DNA of 64,000 nt from Microvirga splendida (GTDB taxonomy: Bacteria; Pseudomonadota; Alphaproteobacteria; Rhizobiales; Beijerinckiaceae): positions 1 through 64,000 of the forward strand of contig NZ_JAELXT010000007.1 of NCBI RefSeq assembly GCF_016427565.1. The letters run 5' to 3'. The position numbers and the translations under genes were made by a program. The stretch's first letter is position 1, and the number at the start of each line of letters is the position of its first letter. Below, piece after piece: positions 24,999 to 33,405 of the stretch. The notes below the pieces were generated by a model. The model saw only the letters and a program-made list of their open reading frames with translations. It was not told the origin of the DNA and ran no database searches.

Positions 24999-25024
24999 GA
25001 GGAATTCAGAAGGCATCTTTTGGC

Positions 25025-25474
25025 ATGAATTCAACGACCGCGATTTCCCTGATCGAGCCGGCAAGGGGCGTGACCGAGGATTTGATCCGGCGCCTGGTCG
25101 AGACCTTCTACGGCCGCGTTCTGCAGGACGAGGAGTTGGGACCGATCTTCCGCCGGGCCCTGTCCCATCGCTGGAGCGAGCATCTGGCGATCATGATCGA
25201 CTTCTGGTCGTCCGTCGCCCTCCGGACAGGGCGGTACCAGGGCAAGCCGCAGGCGGCCCACAGGGGCATGGCCCTGATGGAGGGGCACTTTGAGCGCTGG
25301 CTCGCCCTTTTCGAGGCGGCGGCTCGTGAGGTCTGCGAGCCTGATGTTGCGGAGTTCCTCATCGACCGTGCCAGGCGCATCGCCGACAGTCTGCAGATCG
25401 GTCTCAACATTGGGCCGAAGGCTTTGCATCTGCCCAGCCGCGCGGCCGGGGACGGCGTTCGCGGCCGAGGCTAG
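25025..25474 (+). CDS. Group III truncated hemoglobin
   Basis: This 149-residue globin has a first helix LVETFYGRVLQDEELGPIF, then HLAIMIDFWSSV, the proximal histidine H79 in AAHRGM and HFERWLALF (88-96). Group III globins bind O2 and NO, and this one probably protects against NO from NirK. It is read divergently from nsrR with NsrR and FNR-type sites in the 77-base gap, which supports a nitrosative-stress role. Its stop is 21 bases from the converging norD stop. Compare the ligand-less relative at 9033. Confidence 0.9.
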   Translation: MNSTTAISLIEPARGVTEDLIRRLVETFYGRVLQDEELGPIFRRALSHRWSEHLAIMIDFWSSVALRTGRYQGKPQAAHRGMALMEGHFERWLALFEAAAREVCEPDVAEFLIDRARRIADSLQIGLNIGPKALHLPSRAAGDGVRGRG

Positions 25475-25495
25475 GTTCGCCGGTGCTTCCGCTGT

Positions 25496-27409
25496 CTATC
25501 GAACGAGATGCCGGTAGATCGCCGGAAGGGCGGAAGGGAGTTTCGCCACCTGACCGACGATGGCATAGCCGCCCCGGCCGAAGAGGGTGGGGAAGTAGGA
25601 CTGCGCCTCACGGTCCACCGTCACGCCGAACACGGTGACGCCGGCGCGGCGCGCCTCCATGACGGCCTTGCGCGTGTCCTCGATGCCGAAGCGGCCCTCA
25701 TAATAATCGATGTCGTTCGGCTTGCCGTCGGTGAGCACCAGCAGCAGCTTCTGCCGGTTTGGACGCTCCGCGAGTTTCGCCGTGGCGTGGCGGATACCCG
25801 CCCCGATGCGGGTGTAGTAGCCGGGCTTCAGCGCCGAGATGCGTCGCACCACGGCTTGGCTCATGGGCTCGTCGAAGTCCTTCACGGTCTCCACCCGCAC
25901 CCAGGTGCGCCGCCGCGAGGTGAAGGTCAGGATGGAATGCGAGTCGCCGCAGGCGGCCATTCCGTGCGCCAGCACCATGAGCGCCTCCTTCTCCACGTCG
26001 AGCACGCGCCTGTTGTCGATCCAGGCATCGGTGGAGAGCGAGACATCGACCAGCAGCGTCACGGCGAGATCATGGGCCTGGCGCTTGCTGGCGAGATGGA
26101 CCCGATCCGAGCCGCAGCCCCCCGAAAGCAGATCGCTGCGGGCGCGCACGAGTGCATCAATGTCGAGCTCCTCGCCGTCCGGCTGCGCCCGAAGAACCTC
26201 GTGCTTCGGCCGCAGCGCCTCGAACTGCCGGCGAACCCGCCGGATCATCCGGCGGGCCTCGTCATCAGCGTCCCAGGCCTCACCCTGTTCGGAGGCAGGG
26301 GCTGCCAGCACGCGGCAATGGCTCGGCAGGTAGGCTTTGCGGGTGTAGTCCCACTCCGGATAGGTCAGGTCGGCCGTCAGGCTCGTGGTGTCGACGGCCT
26401 CGGGCGGCAGGTCGAGGTCGAACTTGAGCTTCGTGGCGGGCTTGCCCTTGTGCTTGGAGAGCGGAATCTCCTCCATCTCGTCCAGGGCCTTTTCGGCGTT
26501 CTCGTCCTCGTCATCGTCGGAGGGCCGGTTGACGTTGACCATCTCCGCCATCGCCAGGATCTTCTCGAACCGGTTGAGGATGAACGGATCGCTGCGCTGG
26601 GCCTGATCGGCCTCGCGCCTTGCGGCAAAGCGCTTGCGCGTGTCGGACGCGGCGAGATCGCTCGGGCCGGCGGGCTCGTCGCTGTTGCGGCCCGGCTCAC
26701 CGCCTTCGCGGGCCCAGGTGTCGCCCCAGAGCGGGACGGGCAGGAAAAGCTGGTAGCCGGCAGGGGCCTGCCGCGGCAGGGCCGCGTCGCCGGCGGCGGT
26801 GTTCCAGAGGGCAGGCGGCGATGCATCGGCGGCGCCCAGCAGCGAGAGCACGATCTGCTCGATCCTGCTCTCAGCGGCCGGCAGGGGGCGTTGCGGCCGC
26901 GCCTCGCGCATGGCGGTGCAGAGTTCGTTGTACGTTGGCGTCAGTCCGGGGCACTCCGCCAGGACGGCGGCGACCGTCTCCTGCACCCGCCGGAGGACCA
27001 TAAGGTCCCGGCGCAGCGGATCGGCCTCGGTGATCGGGCTTGTCGGCACATGGGCGAAGTAGGCCGCCAGCCACAGGTACAGTGATCGGTTGAGCACGCT
27101 CGACGGAAACAGCTCGATCCTCGGCGGCAGGAACAGGGTGGCCGCGTCCCGTCCCGGCTGCTCCAGCCGCTCCTCGGTGACCCCGAGCCGCTGAAGAAAA
27201 TTCAGGCGGTGGGACGAGGCGCGGGCGGCAGTGCCCGCGAGCTGTACGCCGGCCTCGCCGCCGAGCCCACGGAAGAAAACGGCGAGGGATCCGCGGACCT
27301 CATCGAGGGAGACGCCAAGCTCGGGGTAGCGCGGGTAGGTGACCGCACGGCCGACCAGCCGGTGCCAGAACTGGCCGACGGTTTCTTCGAGCTCCAGAAA
27401 GTCGAGCAT
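25496..27409 (-). CDS. norD: Nitric oxide reductase activation protein NorD (VWA domain)
   Basis: This 637-residue protein ends in a von Willebrand A domain with the metal site DVSLSTD (about 465-471) and TDGKPND. The N-terminal region matches NorD, including the acidic stretch DDDEDENAEKALDEMEE. NorD acts with the AAA protein NorQ to insert metal into or assemble the NorCB complex. It is last in norEFCBQD and is separated from norQ by 14 bases. No defect is seen. Confidence 0.95.
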   Translation of the reverse strand: MLDFLELEETVGQFWHRLVGRAVTYPRYPELGVSLDEVRGSLAVFFRGLGGEAGVQLAGTAARASSHRLNFLQRLGVTEERLEQPGRDAATLFLPPRIELFPSSVLNRSLYLWLAAYFAHVPTSPITEADPLRRDLMVLRRVQETVAAVLAECPGLTPTYNELCTAMREARPQRPLPAAESRIEQIVLSLLGAADASPPALWNTAAGDAALPRQAPAGYQLFLPVPLWGDTWAREGGEPGRNSDEPAGPSDLAASDTRKRFAARREADQAQRSDPFILNRFEKILAMAEMVNVNRPSDDDEDENAEKALDEMEEIPLSKHKGKPATKLKFDLDLPPEAVDTTSLTADLTYPEWDYTRKAYLPSHCRVLAAPASEQGEAWDADDEARRMIRRVRRQFEALRPKHEVLRAQPDGEELDIDALVRARSDLLSGGCGSDRVHLASKRQAHDLAVTLLVDVSLSTDAWIDNRRVLDVEKEALMVLAHGMAACGDSHSILTFTSRRRTWVRVETVKDFDEPMSQAVVRRISALKPGYYTRIGAGIRHATAKLAERPNRQKLLLVLTDGKPNDIDYYEGRFGIEDTRKAVMEARRAGVTVFGVTVDREAQSYFPTLFGRGGYAIVGQVAKLPSALPAIYRHLVR

Positions 27410-27423
27410 GGCGTGTCTCCGGA

Positions 27424-28236
27424 TCAGGCGAGCGTCGCGCGGGCGACCTCAATCAGGGCCTTCTTGACGTCGAGTTCGTCGGTCAGCGGCTCGATCATGG
27501 TGGCGAGCACGGCTTCTTCCGCCGGGAGGCCTGCCGCAATCAGGGACGCGCAGTAGACCAGCAGGCGTGTGGACACGCCTTCCTCCAGATCCTGACCTTT
27601 CAGTGCCCGCAGGCGGCGGGCCAGCAGCAGAAGCGGACGGACACGCTCCGTGGACAGGCTGCTCTCCGCTGCTACGACGGCGATCTCGTGGTCGATGGGC
27701 AGGAAGTCGAACTCGATGGCGACGAAGCGCTGACGCGTCGAGGGCTTCAGCGACTTGAGCAGGGTCTGGTAGCCGGGATTGTAGGACACGACCAGCATGA
27801 AGGAGTCCGGCGCCTGCAGCTCCTCACCCGTCCGGTCGAGCGGCAGGATGCGGCGGTCGTCGGTGAGCGGATGCAGCACCACGGTGACGTCCTTGCGGGC
27901 CTCCACGATCTCGTCAAGATAGCAGATGCCGCCTTCCCGGACGGCGCGGGTCAGAGGGCCGTCCGCCCACACCGTGTCACCGCCCTTGAGAAGGTAGCGG
28001 CCGGTGAGGTCGGCGGCCGTGAGATCGTCATGACAGGAGACCGTGTGGAGCGGCAGGCCGAGCCTCGACGCCATGTGGGCGACGAACCGGGTCTTGCCGC
28101 AGCCGGTCGGACCTTTGAGGAGCAGGGGCAGGCGCTTGCTCCAGGCGAGCTCGAACAGAGCGCATTCGTTGCCGGCAGGAACGTAATAGGGCAGGTCGAA
28201 GGCCGGCTGCGGCACGGCATGAAGAAGCGGCTTCAT
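27424..28236 (-). CDS. norQ: NorQ, MoxR-type AAA ATPase for NO reductase assembly
   Basis: This 270-residue MoxR/CbbQ-family ATPase has Walker A GPTGCGKT at 42-49, Walker B region GGICYLDEIVEARKD (so DE at about 106-107), an arginine-finger region and the family's C-terminal lid. NorQ works with NorD to activate NorCB. It lies between norB and norD, 67 bases downstream of norB, in a gap holding a hairpin. Confidence 0.95.
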   Translation of the reverse strand: MKPLLHAVPQPAFDLPYYVPAGNECALFELAWSKRLPLLLKGPTGCGKTRFVAHMASRLGLPLHTVSCHDDLTAADLTGRYLLKGGDTVWADGPLTRAVREGGICYLDEIVEARKDVTVVLHPLTDDRRILPLDRTGEELQAPDSFMLVVSYNPGYQTLLKSLKPSTRQRFVAIEFDFLPIDHEIAVVAAESSLSTERVRPLLLLARRLRALKGQDLEEGVSTRLLVYCASLIAAGLPAEEAVLATMIEPLTDELDVKKALIEVARATLA

Positions 28237-28269
28237 GGGGAGATTCCTTGAATAGGGGATTCTGGAAAC

Positions 28270-28293
28270 GGGGCGGCTTGCGACAGCCGCCCC
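28270..28293 (-). other. Intercistronic hairpin between norB and norQ
   Basis: GGGGCGGCT and its reverse complement AGCCGCCCC flank TGCGAC. With no T-run it is probably a partial terminator or an RNA-stabilising stem that would set norCB levels above norQD. Confidence 0.5.
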
Positions 28294-28303
28294 GAGGAGA
28301 CGC

Positions 28304-29650
28304 TCACTCTGCGGGCTGCAGACTTTGCGTCAGGCGTGGCGCCTTCTCGCGCCCGGGGACGAACACCGCGTAGACGAACATGATCGCCGAGATCAGCACG
28401 AACACGCCCGAGCCGAGGCGGATCCAGTAGAACAGGGCGAGCTGGTCCTGGACGTCCATGTACGACTGCCCGAGCACGCGTTGCAGATGGACCTGGATGA
28501 CGCCCGCGAAGGTGAGGGCGAAGGTCATCACCGACATCGCCGTGCACATGATCCAGAAGCTCACGATGCTGAGCATCTGGTTGTAGGGCTGACGACCCAG
28601 GATCTGCGGCATGGCATAAGCCATGAGGGCGAGGTTGAGCATCACGTAGGCGCCGAAGAAGGCGAGGTGCCCATGCGCGGCGGTGACCTGCGTGCCGTGG
28701 GTGTAGTAGTTCACCGACGACAGGGTGTGCAGGAAGCCCCAGACCCCCGCGCCGAAGAACGCCATCACGGAGCAGCCGATGGACCACAGCAGCGCTGCCC
28801 GGTTCGGGTGCTTGCGGCCGGCCTTCCAGGTCATCTGGAAGGTGAACACCACCATGGTGAAGAACGGTGCGACCTCAAGCGTCGAGAACAGCGAGCCGAT
28901 CCATTGCCAGTAGCCGGGGGCGCCGATCCAGTAGAAGTGGTGGCCCGTGCCGAGGATGCCGGAGAACAGCGCCATGCCGACGATGACATAGAGCCACTTC
29001 TCCACCACCTCGCGGTCGATGCCGTTGAGCTTGATCATCAGGAAGGCGAGCACGGAGGCCATGATCAGCTCCCAGACGCCCTCGACCCAGAGATGCACGA
29101 TGTACCACCAGTACATCTTGTCGACCGCGAGATTGATCGGGTTGTAAAAGGCGAACAGGAAGAAGATCGCCACGCCCCACAGGCCGAAGAGCAGGATGTT
29201 GGTGACGACGGTCTTGCGCCCCTTGAGCGCCGTCATGGTGATGTTGAACAGGAACATCAGGCACACGACGACAATGCCGACCTTGATGATGAAGGGCTGT
29301 TCAAGGAACTCACGTCCCTCGTGGATCTTGAACAGGTAGCCAACCACCGCGATACCGGCCGCGCCGAAGAACATCCAGAACTGGATCTTCGCGAGAAGCG
29401 GGCTGAAGAGCTCGGTCTCGGTTTCCTCCGGAACCAGGTAGTAGGTTGCGCCCATGAAGCCGATCAGCAGCCAGACGATCAGCGCGTTGGTGTGGATCAT
29501 CCTGACGACGTTGAAGGGCAGAAGTTCGGAAAGTGTGTTGGGAAGAACATAGATCGTGCCGGCGAGAACACCGAACAGGACCTGGGCGATGAACAGGGCC
29601 AGCGCTCCATAGAAATAGAGCAGGGCCACCTTCTGTGTTTGATATTTCAT
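28304..29650 (-). CDS. norB: Nitric oxide reductase large subunit (cNOR)
   Basis: This 448-residue protein has about 12 membrane helices and the NorB signatures: TNALIVWLLIGFMGATYYLVPEE, HLWVEGVWE, and GTGHHFYWIG with the metal-binding histidines. The histidines for heme b, heme b3 and the non-heme FeB are in the expected helices. With NorC it reduces NO to N2O in the inner membrane using periplasmic electrons. It starts 16 bases after the norC stop. The last about 20 residues are cytosolic. Confidence 0.97.
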   Translation of the reverse strand: MKYQTQKVALLYFYGALALFIAQVLFGVLAGTIYVLPNTLSELLPFNVVRMIHTNALIVWLLIGFMGATYYLVPEETETELFSPLLAKIQFWMFFGAAGIAVVGYLFKIHEGREFLEQPFIIKVGIVVVCLMFLFNITMTALKGRKTVVTNILLFGLWGVAIFFLFAFYNPINLAVDKMYWWYIVHLWVEGVWELIMASVLAFLMIKLNGIDREVVEKWLYVIVGMALFSGILGTGHHFYWIGAPGYWQWIGSLFSTLEVAPFFTMVVFTFQMTWKAGRKHPNRAALLWSIGCSVMAFFGAGVWGFLHTLSSVNYYTHGTQVTAAHGHLAFFGAYVMLNLALMAYAMPQILGRQPYNQMLSIVSFWIMCTAMSVMTFALTFAGVIQVHLQRVLGQSYMDVQDQLALFYWIRLGSGVFVLISAIMFVYAVFVPGREKAPRLTQSLQPAE

Positions 29651-29666
29651 GATGACGATCCTGGTC

Positions 29667-30119
29667 TCAGCCGGCCTTGTTCGGCGGCCAGTTCTGGGTC
29701 TTGATGCGGCTGGTCCATTCCAGGAAGTCCGCGAGATCGTCGAGTTCCTGGTCGGTCAGGTTGAATTGCGGCATCTGGCGGCGGCCTTCGATGCCGGTCG
29801 GCTGGGCCGCCATCCAGGCCTTCAGCGTCTCGCGGGCGCCAACCGGGTCTTCCTTGCCGCCATAGCGATCCCAAACATTGCCGAGTTCGGGGGCGAAATA
29901 GGCTCCCTCTCCCAGGATCGAATGGCAATTGATGCAGGAGTGCTTCTCCCACACGTGCTTGCCGCGGGCGACGGAGTCGGTCAGCGTGGAGACGTCGGTG
30001 GACGTGGTGTTCATGTAGTAGTGGCTATGGGCTGTCAGGCCCACGAAGATGGCGAAGAAGAAGAACGAGCCCCCGTAGAACACGTTTCTTGCCGCCGATT
30101 TGGTGAGGGCTTCAGCCAT
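29667..30119 (-). CDS. norC: Nitric oxide reductase cytochrome c subunit
   Basis: This 150-residue protein has one N-terminal membrane helix (FYGGSFFFFAIFVGLTAH region) and a heme c motif CINCH near 61-65, with a distal methionine in RRQMPQFNLT. NorC passes electrons from cytochrome c or pseudoazurin to NorB. ATG 30119 is chosen as the family's start; upstream in-frame residues cover the FNR-box region and do not match NorC. An NnrR-type box is centred about 89 bases upstream. Confidence 0.95.
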   Translation of the reverse strand: MAEALTKSAARNVFYGGSFFFFAIFVGLTAHSHYYMNTTSTDVSTLTDSVARGKHVWEKHSCINCHSILGEGAYFAPELGNVWDRYGGKEDPVGARETLKAWMAAQPTGIEGRRQMPQFNLTDQELDDLADFLEWTSRIKTQNWPPNKAG

Positions 30120-30200
30120 CACGGGTTCCTTTCTTGAAGAGCAGGGAGGCACAGGTGCGGCGTGCGCGCCCATTGGATGACAGGAGCAGCAGCCCTGCTC

Positions 30201-30216
30201 TTTGCGCTGGAGCAAG
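30201..30216 (-). promoter_or_regulatory. NnrR-type box before norC
   Basis: TTTGCGCTGGAGCAAG carries TTG-N8-CAA. Centred about 89 bases before norC, it places a class II start near 30167. It allows norCBQD to be transcribed apart from norEF. Confidence 0.6.
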
Positions 30217-30236
30217 CGTTGCGACGAAAGCCCGTC

Positions 30237-30512
30237 TCAGCCGCGCAGCAGGGGAAGGGCAGCGGTGGCCCACGGAATGACGGTGACCAGCGCCAGCCAG
30301 CAGAGAAACAGGGCCCGCCAACCGGCAGGCACGCCGCGCAGCTTGAGGAAGTCCATCAGCATCCAGCGTCCCTTGGCGAAGGCGGCGGCGAGGATCAGCC
30401 CGTTGGCCGCCAGTCCCGTCCAGCCGGAACCGCCTGCACCGAGGCTGAGAAGGGTGAGCAGAACAAGGAGCCCCCAGGCGCGGGTGACCTGGCGCGCGGC
30501 GGTCTGGGTCAT
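30237..30512 (-). CDS. norF: NorF-like membrane protein
   Basis: This 91-residue protein has two to three hydrophobic helices, including GLLVLLTLLSL, LAANGLILAAAFAKGRWMLMDFLKLRG and ALFLCWLALVTVIPW, as in NorF/COX4-like proteins. NorF helps NO reductase activity in Paracoccus. The ATG at 30512 is chosen; a TTG at 30524 would overlap norE. It starts a few bases after the norE stop, so the two are coupled. Confidence 0.75.
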   Translation of the reverse strand: MTQTAARQVTRAWGLLVLLTLLSLGAGGSGWTGLAANGLILAAAFAKGRWMLMDFLKLRGVPAGWRALFLCWLALVTVIPWATAALPLLRG

Positions 30513-30516
30513 GGCA

Positions 30517-31101
30517 TTATCCAATCAGGTAGACGAGCGGGTACATCACGACCCAGACCAGATCGACCATGTGCCAGAAGGCAGTGCCGGTCTTCAGGTT
30601 CTCGATGCTGTCCGAGAGCGCGACGGCGGCCAGGATGACGATGCCGAGCACGACATGGAGGAGGTGGAATCCGGTCAGAAGGAAGTAGAGCGTGAAGAAC
30701 GTGTCGGTCTCCAGGCCAATGCCTGCCTGGGCCTTCGCGGCGTACTCTGCGACCTTGATGACGATGAAGACGAGCCCCAGCGCCATCGCTCCCCCGAGCT
30801 GCAGCCGCGCCGCCCCACGCTGCCCGGTGGACCTGACCTCGACCGCCAGGGCGGCCAGCCAGCCGCTGGTGATCAGGACAAGGGTGTTGATGCCCCCGAG
30901 AACCGGGTCGAGCTGCGCTTGGCCCGCCGCGAAGAGATCGGAATGGACGGCCTTTGTGACCGCGAAGGTGAGGAAGAGAAGACCGAAGGTGACGACCTCG
31001 GTCAGGATGAGCACCCACATCATCGGGTGCCCGGGCAGGTCCGAGAGGGCGCCCCAGGGGCGGTCTTCCTGCGCAGCGTTCGCCGCTGTTGCCGGATCCA
31101 T
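30517..31101 (-). CDS. norE: NorE, cytochrome oxidase subunit III-like protein
   Basis: This 194-residue protein has about five to six helices of the CoxIII family, e.g. WVLILTEVVTFGLLFLTFAV, LVLITSGWLAALAVEVR and FFTLYFLLTGFHLLHVVLGI. In nor operons this gene is norE and is needed for full NO reductase activity. It is first in norEFCBQD and has a TTG-N8-CAA box about 70 bases upstream. Its end is closely coupled to norF. Confidence 0.85.
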   Translation of the reverse strand: MDPATAANAAQEDRPWGALSDLPGHPMMWVLILTEVVTFGLLFLTFAVTKAVHSDLFAAGQAQLDPVLGGINTLVLITSGWLAALAVEVRSTGQRGAARLQLGGAMALGLVFIVIKVAEYAAKAQAGIGLETDTFFTLYFLLTGFHLLHVVLGIVILAAVALSDSIENLKTGTAFWHMVDLVWVVMYPLVYLIG

Positions 31102-31165
31102 GGCTTTATTCCTTCAGGGCGGGTGGGCCGATGGCGCCTCGTACCGCCCGGTACCGCATTCTTCG

Positions 31166-31179
31166 TTGCGGTGGCTCAA
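31166..31179. promoter_or_regulatory. NnrR/FNR-type box between norE and a small membrane gene
   Basis: TTGCGGTGGCTCAA lies in the gap between norE (minus) and the 51-residue membrane gene (plus) at 31239. It could serve either promoter, centred about 71 bases before norE and about 66 before the plus gene. Confidence 0.55.
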
Positions 31180-31238
31180 ACAAATCCCGCGCGTTCTCGG
31201 CCATAGAGGGACAGCTTTGAACACAGGAGAGCCCTCTG

Positions 31239-31394
31239 ATGGGTGACGCCCAGGTTGGTTTGGTGATGGCGACGCCGTTGATCGTCATCTTCGCCGTCAT
31301 GCTGTACCGGATGGGGGTGCTGCGCCCGACCGGCACGATCACGGCGGTGACCATGTCGGTCGTGATTGCGGCCGTCCTTTTCCTCACGCAGTAA
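31239..31394 (+). CDS. 51-residue membrane protein beside norE
   Basis: ATG 31239 has AGGAG nine bases upstream and opens a 51-residue frame with two hydrophobic helices (about 8-23 and 32-49) joined by a short RMGVLRPTG loop, ending LFLTQ. This composition is typical of a bitopic or hairpin small membrane protein. A decayed second copy lies at 60635-60761, beside a second NorF-like gene, so the pair recurs. No family is known to me. A shared box at 31166 ties it to the nor genes. Confidence 0.7.
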   Translation: MGDAQVGLVMATPLIVIFAVMLYRMGVLRPTGTITAVTMSVVIAAVLFLTQ

Positions 31395-31441
31395 GATCCT
31401 CGGACTGGCCTGCCGGGATCCGCCCCCACCGTCCGGCAGAG

Positions 31442-32134
31442 CTATCCCAGGGCCGTGAGGCCGGCGAGGGGATCCACGCCGATGAGAAGCGCGTGTCCCT
31501 GCAGAACGAACCAGGCGTACAGGGCAGCGGCAATCAGCGCGGGCACGAACAGCGGCCGCAATGAGCGCCACCGGGCCCGTCCCGAGAGGAGCGCTGCGAA
31601 GGGAAGGACGGAGGTTCCAACAGCCAGCTCGCGCCAGCGCTCCGGGCCGAGGCGCTTGCAGGCCTTGACGTCAAGCAGGATGAACCCGAGCAGCGAGAAC
31701 AGGGCCATCGCGCCGAACAGCAGGAGCGCGACCGCGGTTCCGTTCGGTGGGATGTGAGCCGCCGCCCAGAGCAGGAAGGCCCACAGGACCGGGTGCCGTG
31801 TGATGGCCGTGATTGGGCCAGGCTCGCTGCCGCCGCGCAGGGAGATCGAGAGCGGATTGGCCGACAGGAGGCCGGCGACGAACAGGAATGCCGCGACCGG
31901 CATGACGATGAACGGAACATGCCACTGCCACGGGGCCGGATCCCACAGCCACACGGTGTCGGTGCGTTGGGCGGCCATGATCAGCCAACCGAGCAGGATG
32001 AGAGACAGGATCGAATAGACGGTCAGATAGGCTGTCCGGCCCATAAGCAGGATCAGGCGAGCCCGCAGGCCGCGGCTCGCCGGGATCAGATGGGCCGCCA
32101 GAAAGGTGGCCAGCGCGACGCAGAACTCGATCAT
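31442..32134 (-). CDS. nnrU: NnrU-family membrane protein
   Basis: This 230-residue protein has about six helices and the NnrU features: an N-terminal AHLIPASRGLRARL segment, GRTAYLTVYSILSLILLGWL, and a conserved ITRHPVLWAFLLWAAAH motif with the histidine. NnrU is needed for nitrite/NO reduction in Rhodobacter, but its exact role is unclear. It lies between the converging small gene and the DUF2249 gene. Confidence 0.9.
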   Translation of the reverse strand: MIEFCVALATFLAAHLIPASRGLRARLILLMGRTAYLTVYSILSLILLGWLIMAAQRTDTVWLWDPAPWQWHVPFIVMPVAAFLFVAGLLSANPLSISLRGGSEPGPITAITRHPVLWAFLLWAAAHIPPNGTAVALLLFGAMALFSLLGFILLDVKACKRLGPERWRELAVGTSVLPFAALLSGRARWRSLRPLFVPALIAAALYAWFVLQGHALLIGVDPLAGLTALG

Positions 32135-32216
32135 TGGTTGGCCTCCTTGACTGGCGCAGGCCCGCCCGGGAGGTGGAGCCCGATGCGGTCCATATCTGAT
32201 CCGCCGCCGGGCTCGC

Positions 32217-32462
32217 TCAGGCGGCGCGGCTTATGCGGACCCGCCAGAGCTCCGGCCCCTCTTCTTGGTAGTCCCAGCCGAACGCGCCCGGACGCTGGAC
32301 ATTGAACTGGTAGAACAGTGGCCTGGGGTCATGGTCGTTGACGAGCAGGAACGCCTCGCCGGGGGCGAGTTGGTCGAAGGTGTTGAAGATCAGGGGATGG
32401 CGCATCCGCGGCATGATCTGGCGGACGTCGATGACGGTTTCGGTGACATTGCAATTGCACAT
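32217..32462 (-). CDS. DUF2249 protein
   Basis: This 81-residue protein begins MCNCNVTETVIDVRQIMPRMRHPLIF and has the DUF2249 core LAPGEAFLLVNDHDPRPLFYQF, then a FGWDYQEEGPELWRVRI end. The family has a TusA-like fold and is common in denitrifiers. The CNC near the N-terminus could bind metal. The ATG at 32462 has AAGGAA upstream. The NnrR-type box at 32659 lies about 205 bases upstream. Confidence 0.8.
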   Translation of the reverse strand: MCNCNVTETVIDVRQIMPRMRHPLIFNTFDQLAPGEAFLLVNDHDPRPLFYQFNVQRPGAFGWDYQEEGPELWRVRISRAA

Positions 32463-32658
32463 CGGACAGCGTTCCTTGGTGCGCGGCCTGGAAGCTTCGG
32501 GCCGCGAGTGATGATGGGATCGGGACACCGGACAGGCTGCTCACCGGACCGTCGTCCCCACGGGAAGGCGACCTGACACCGACGCGCACGGCGCCCATCG
32601 GCAATCCTCGACCTCCCGTTTCGACGGCGCGACCTTGGCTGGCTGATCCGTCGTCTTC

Positions 32659-32674
32659 TTTGCCCTGCCTCAAA
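32659..32674. promoter_or_regulatory. NnrR/FNR-type box between DUF2249 and DUF1858 genes
   Basis: TTTGCCCTGCCTCAAA carries TTG-N8-CAA and lies between divergent genes, so it may act on either or both. Confidence 0.6.
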
Positions 32675-32710
32675 CAAAACACCGATTGGCCGGCCGGCGC
32701 GGACCGGTTG

Positions 32711-32724
32711 TTGTCGCCGCGCAA
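32711..32724 (+). promoter_or_regulatory. Weaker TTG-N8-CAA box before DUF1858 gene
   Basis: TTGTCGCCGCGCAA has the half-site letters but no TTTG start. It is about 70 bases before the DUF1858 gene start. Confidence 0.4.
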
Positions 32725-32787
32725 AGAGCGCCGGCACCGGACCTGCTAACCGTGGGGCCATGCAAGAACGCGACTTTGGAGGCGATC

Positions 32788-33045
32788 ATGCCTGTCGAAT
32801 CCACCCAGCTCGTTGATGACATCATGCGGCGATGGCCGGCGACCATCCGGGTTTTCCTGAACCACAAGATGCGCTGCGTCGGCTGCCCAATTGCCTGCTT
32901 CCACACCGTGGACGACGCGTGCCGCGAGCACGGGGCGGACCGCGAGCGGTTCCTGGCGGACCTGCGGGCCGCCATCGCAGGGCCGCCTGCTTCCGCCAGG
33001 GCGGAGCCCGAGCTTGTCGCGGCCCGCTGGCCCGCCGGTCCGTGA
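32788..33045 (+). CDS. DUF1858-domain protein
   Basis: This 85-residue protein has the DUF1858 core: LVDDIMRRWPATIRVFLNHKMRCVGCPIACFHTVDDACREHG (42 residues, shown here only as a region), with CVGC and C in CPIACF as the family's CxxC-like motif. Such domains often sit on redox or cluster-repair proteins such as RIC/ScdA; this is the domain alone. GGAGG seven bases before ATG 32788 fixes the start. A terminator follows at 33064. Confidence 0.8.
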   Translation: MPVESTQLVDDIMRRWPATIRVFLNHKMRCVGCPIACFHTVDDACREHGADRERFLADLRAAIAGPPASARAEPELVAARWPAGP

Positions 33046-33063
33046 GGAACCTGCCGCGCGGCC

Positions 33064-33088
33064 GAGGGACCGGTGAAGCCGGTCCCTC
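33064..33088 (+). terminator. Terminator hairpin after the DUF1858 gene
   Basis: GAGGGACCGG pairs with CCGGTCCCTC around TGAAG. It starts 19 bases after the stop. The remaining gap 33089-33405 is non-coding apart from the box at 33341. Confidence 0.65.
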
Positions 33089-33340
33089 TGAGCCTCATGG
33101 GCGCGCCGGAGTCCTTTGGGCAGGAGGGGACCGCGGACGGCAGGGCCGACAGGTCGATGCGCGGCATGGCCCTCGGATGCTCCGGATGCGCGAAGGCCGG
33201 TTACTGCCGCCCGGTCGGGATCAGGAGCCGCTCGCATCCGCTTGCATAGGGCAGGGCGTCCAGGCCGAGGCTTGGTAGGGCTTCAGGACACCGTCCGTGC
33301 CTTGCGCAGCGATGATCACAGCGGCAATATCGCCTGCCAA

Positions 33341-33356
33341 TTTGCGCCGGAGCAAA
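33341..33356 (+). promoter_or_regulatory. NnrR-type box for the DUF6455 gene
   Basis: TTTGCGCCGGAGCAAA is a clear TTTGC-N6-GCAAA dyad. It is centred about 57 bases before the DUF6455 start, giving a class II start near 33390. Confidence 0.7.
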
Positions 33357-33405
33357 GTCGCGGCGCCAGCCTGTGGCACCATTGTCGAACAGCATGGAGG
33401 CTCCC

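Noticed and set aside
28325-29704. A 459-residue plus-strand frame opposite norB
   Set aside because: It is a shadow of norB, with a histidine/aspartate-rich composition as expected from antisense of membrane codons.
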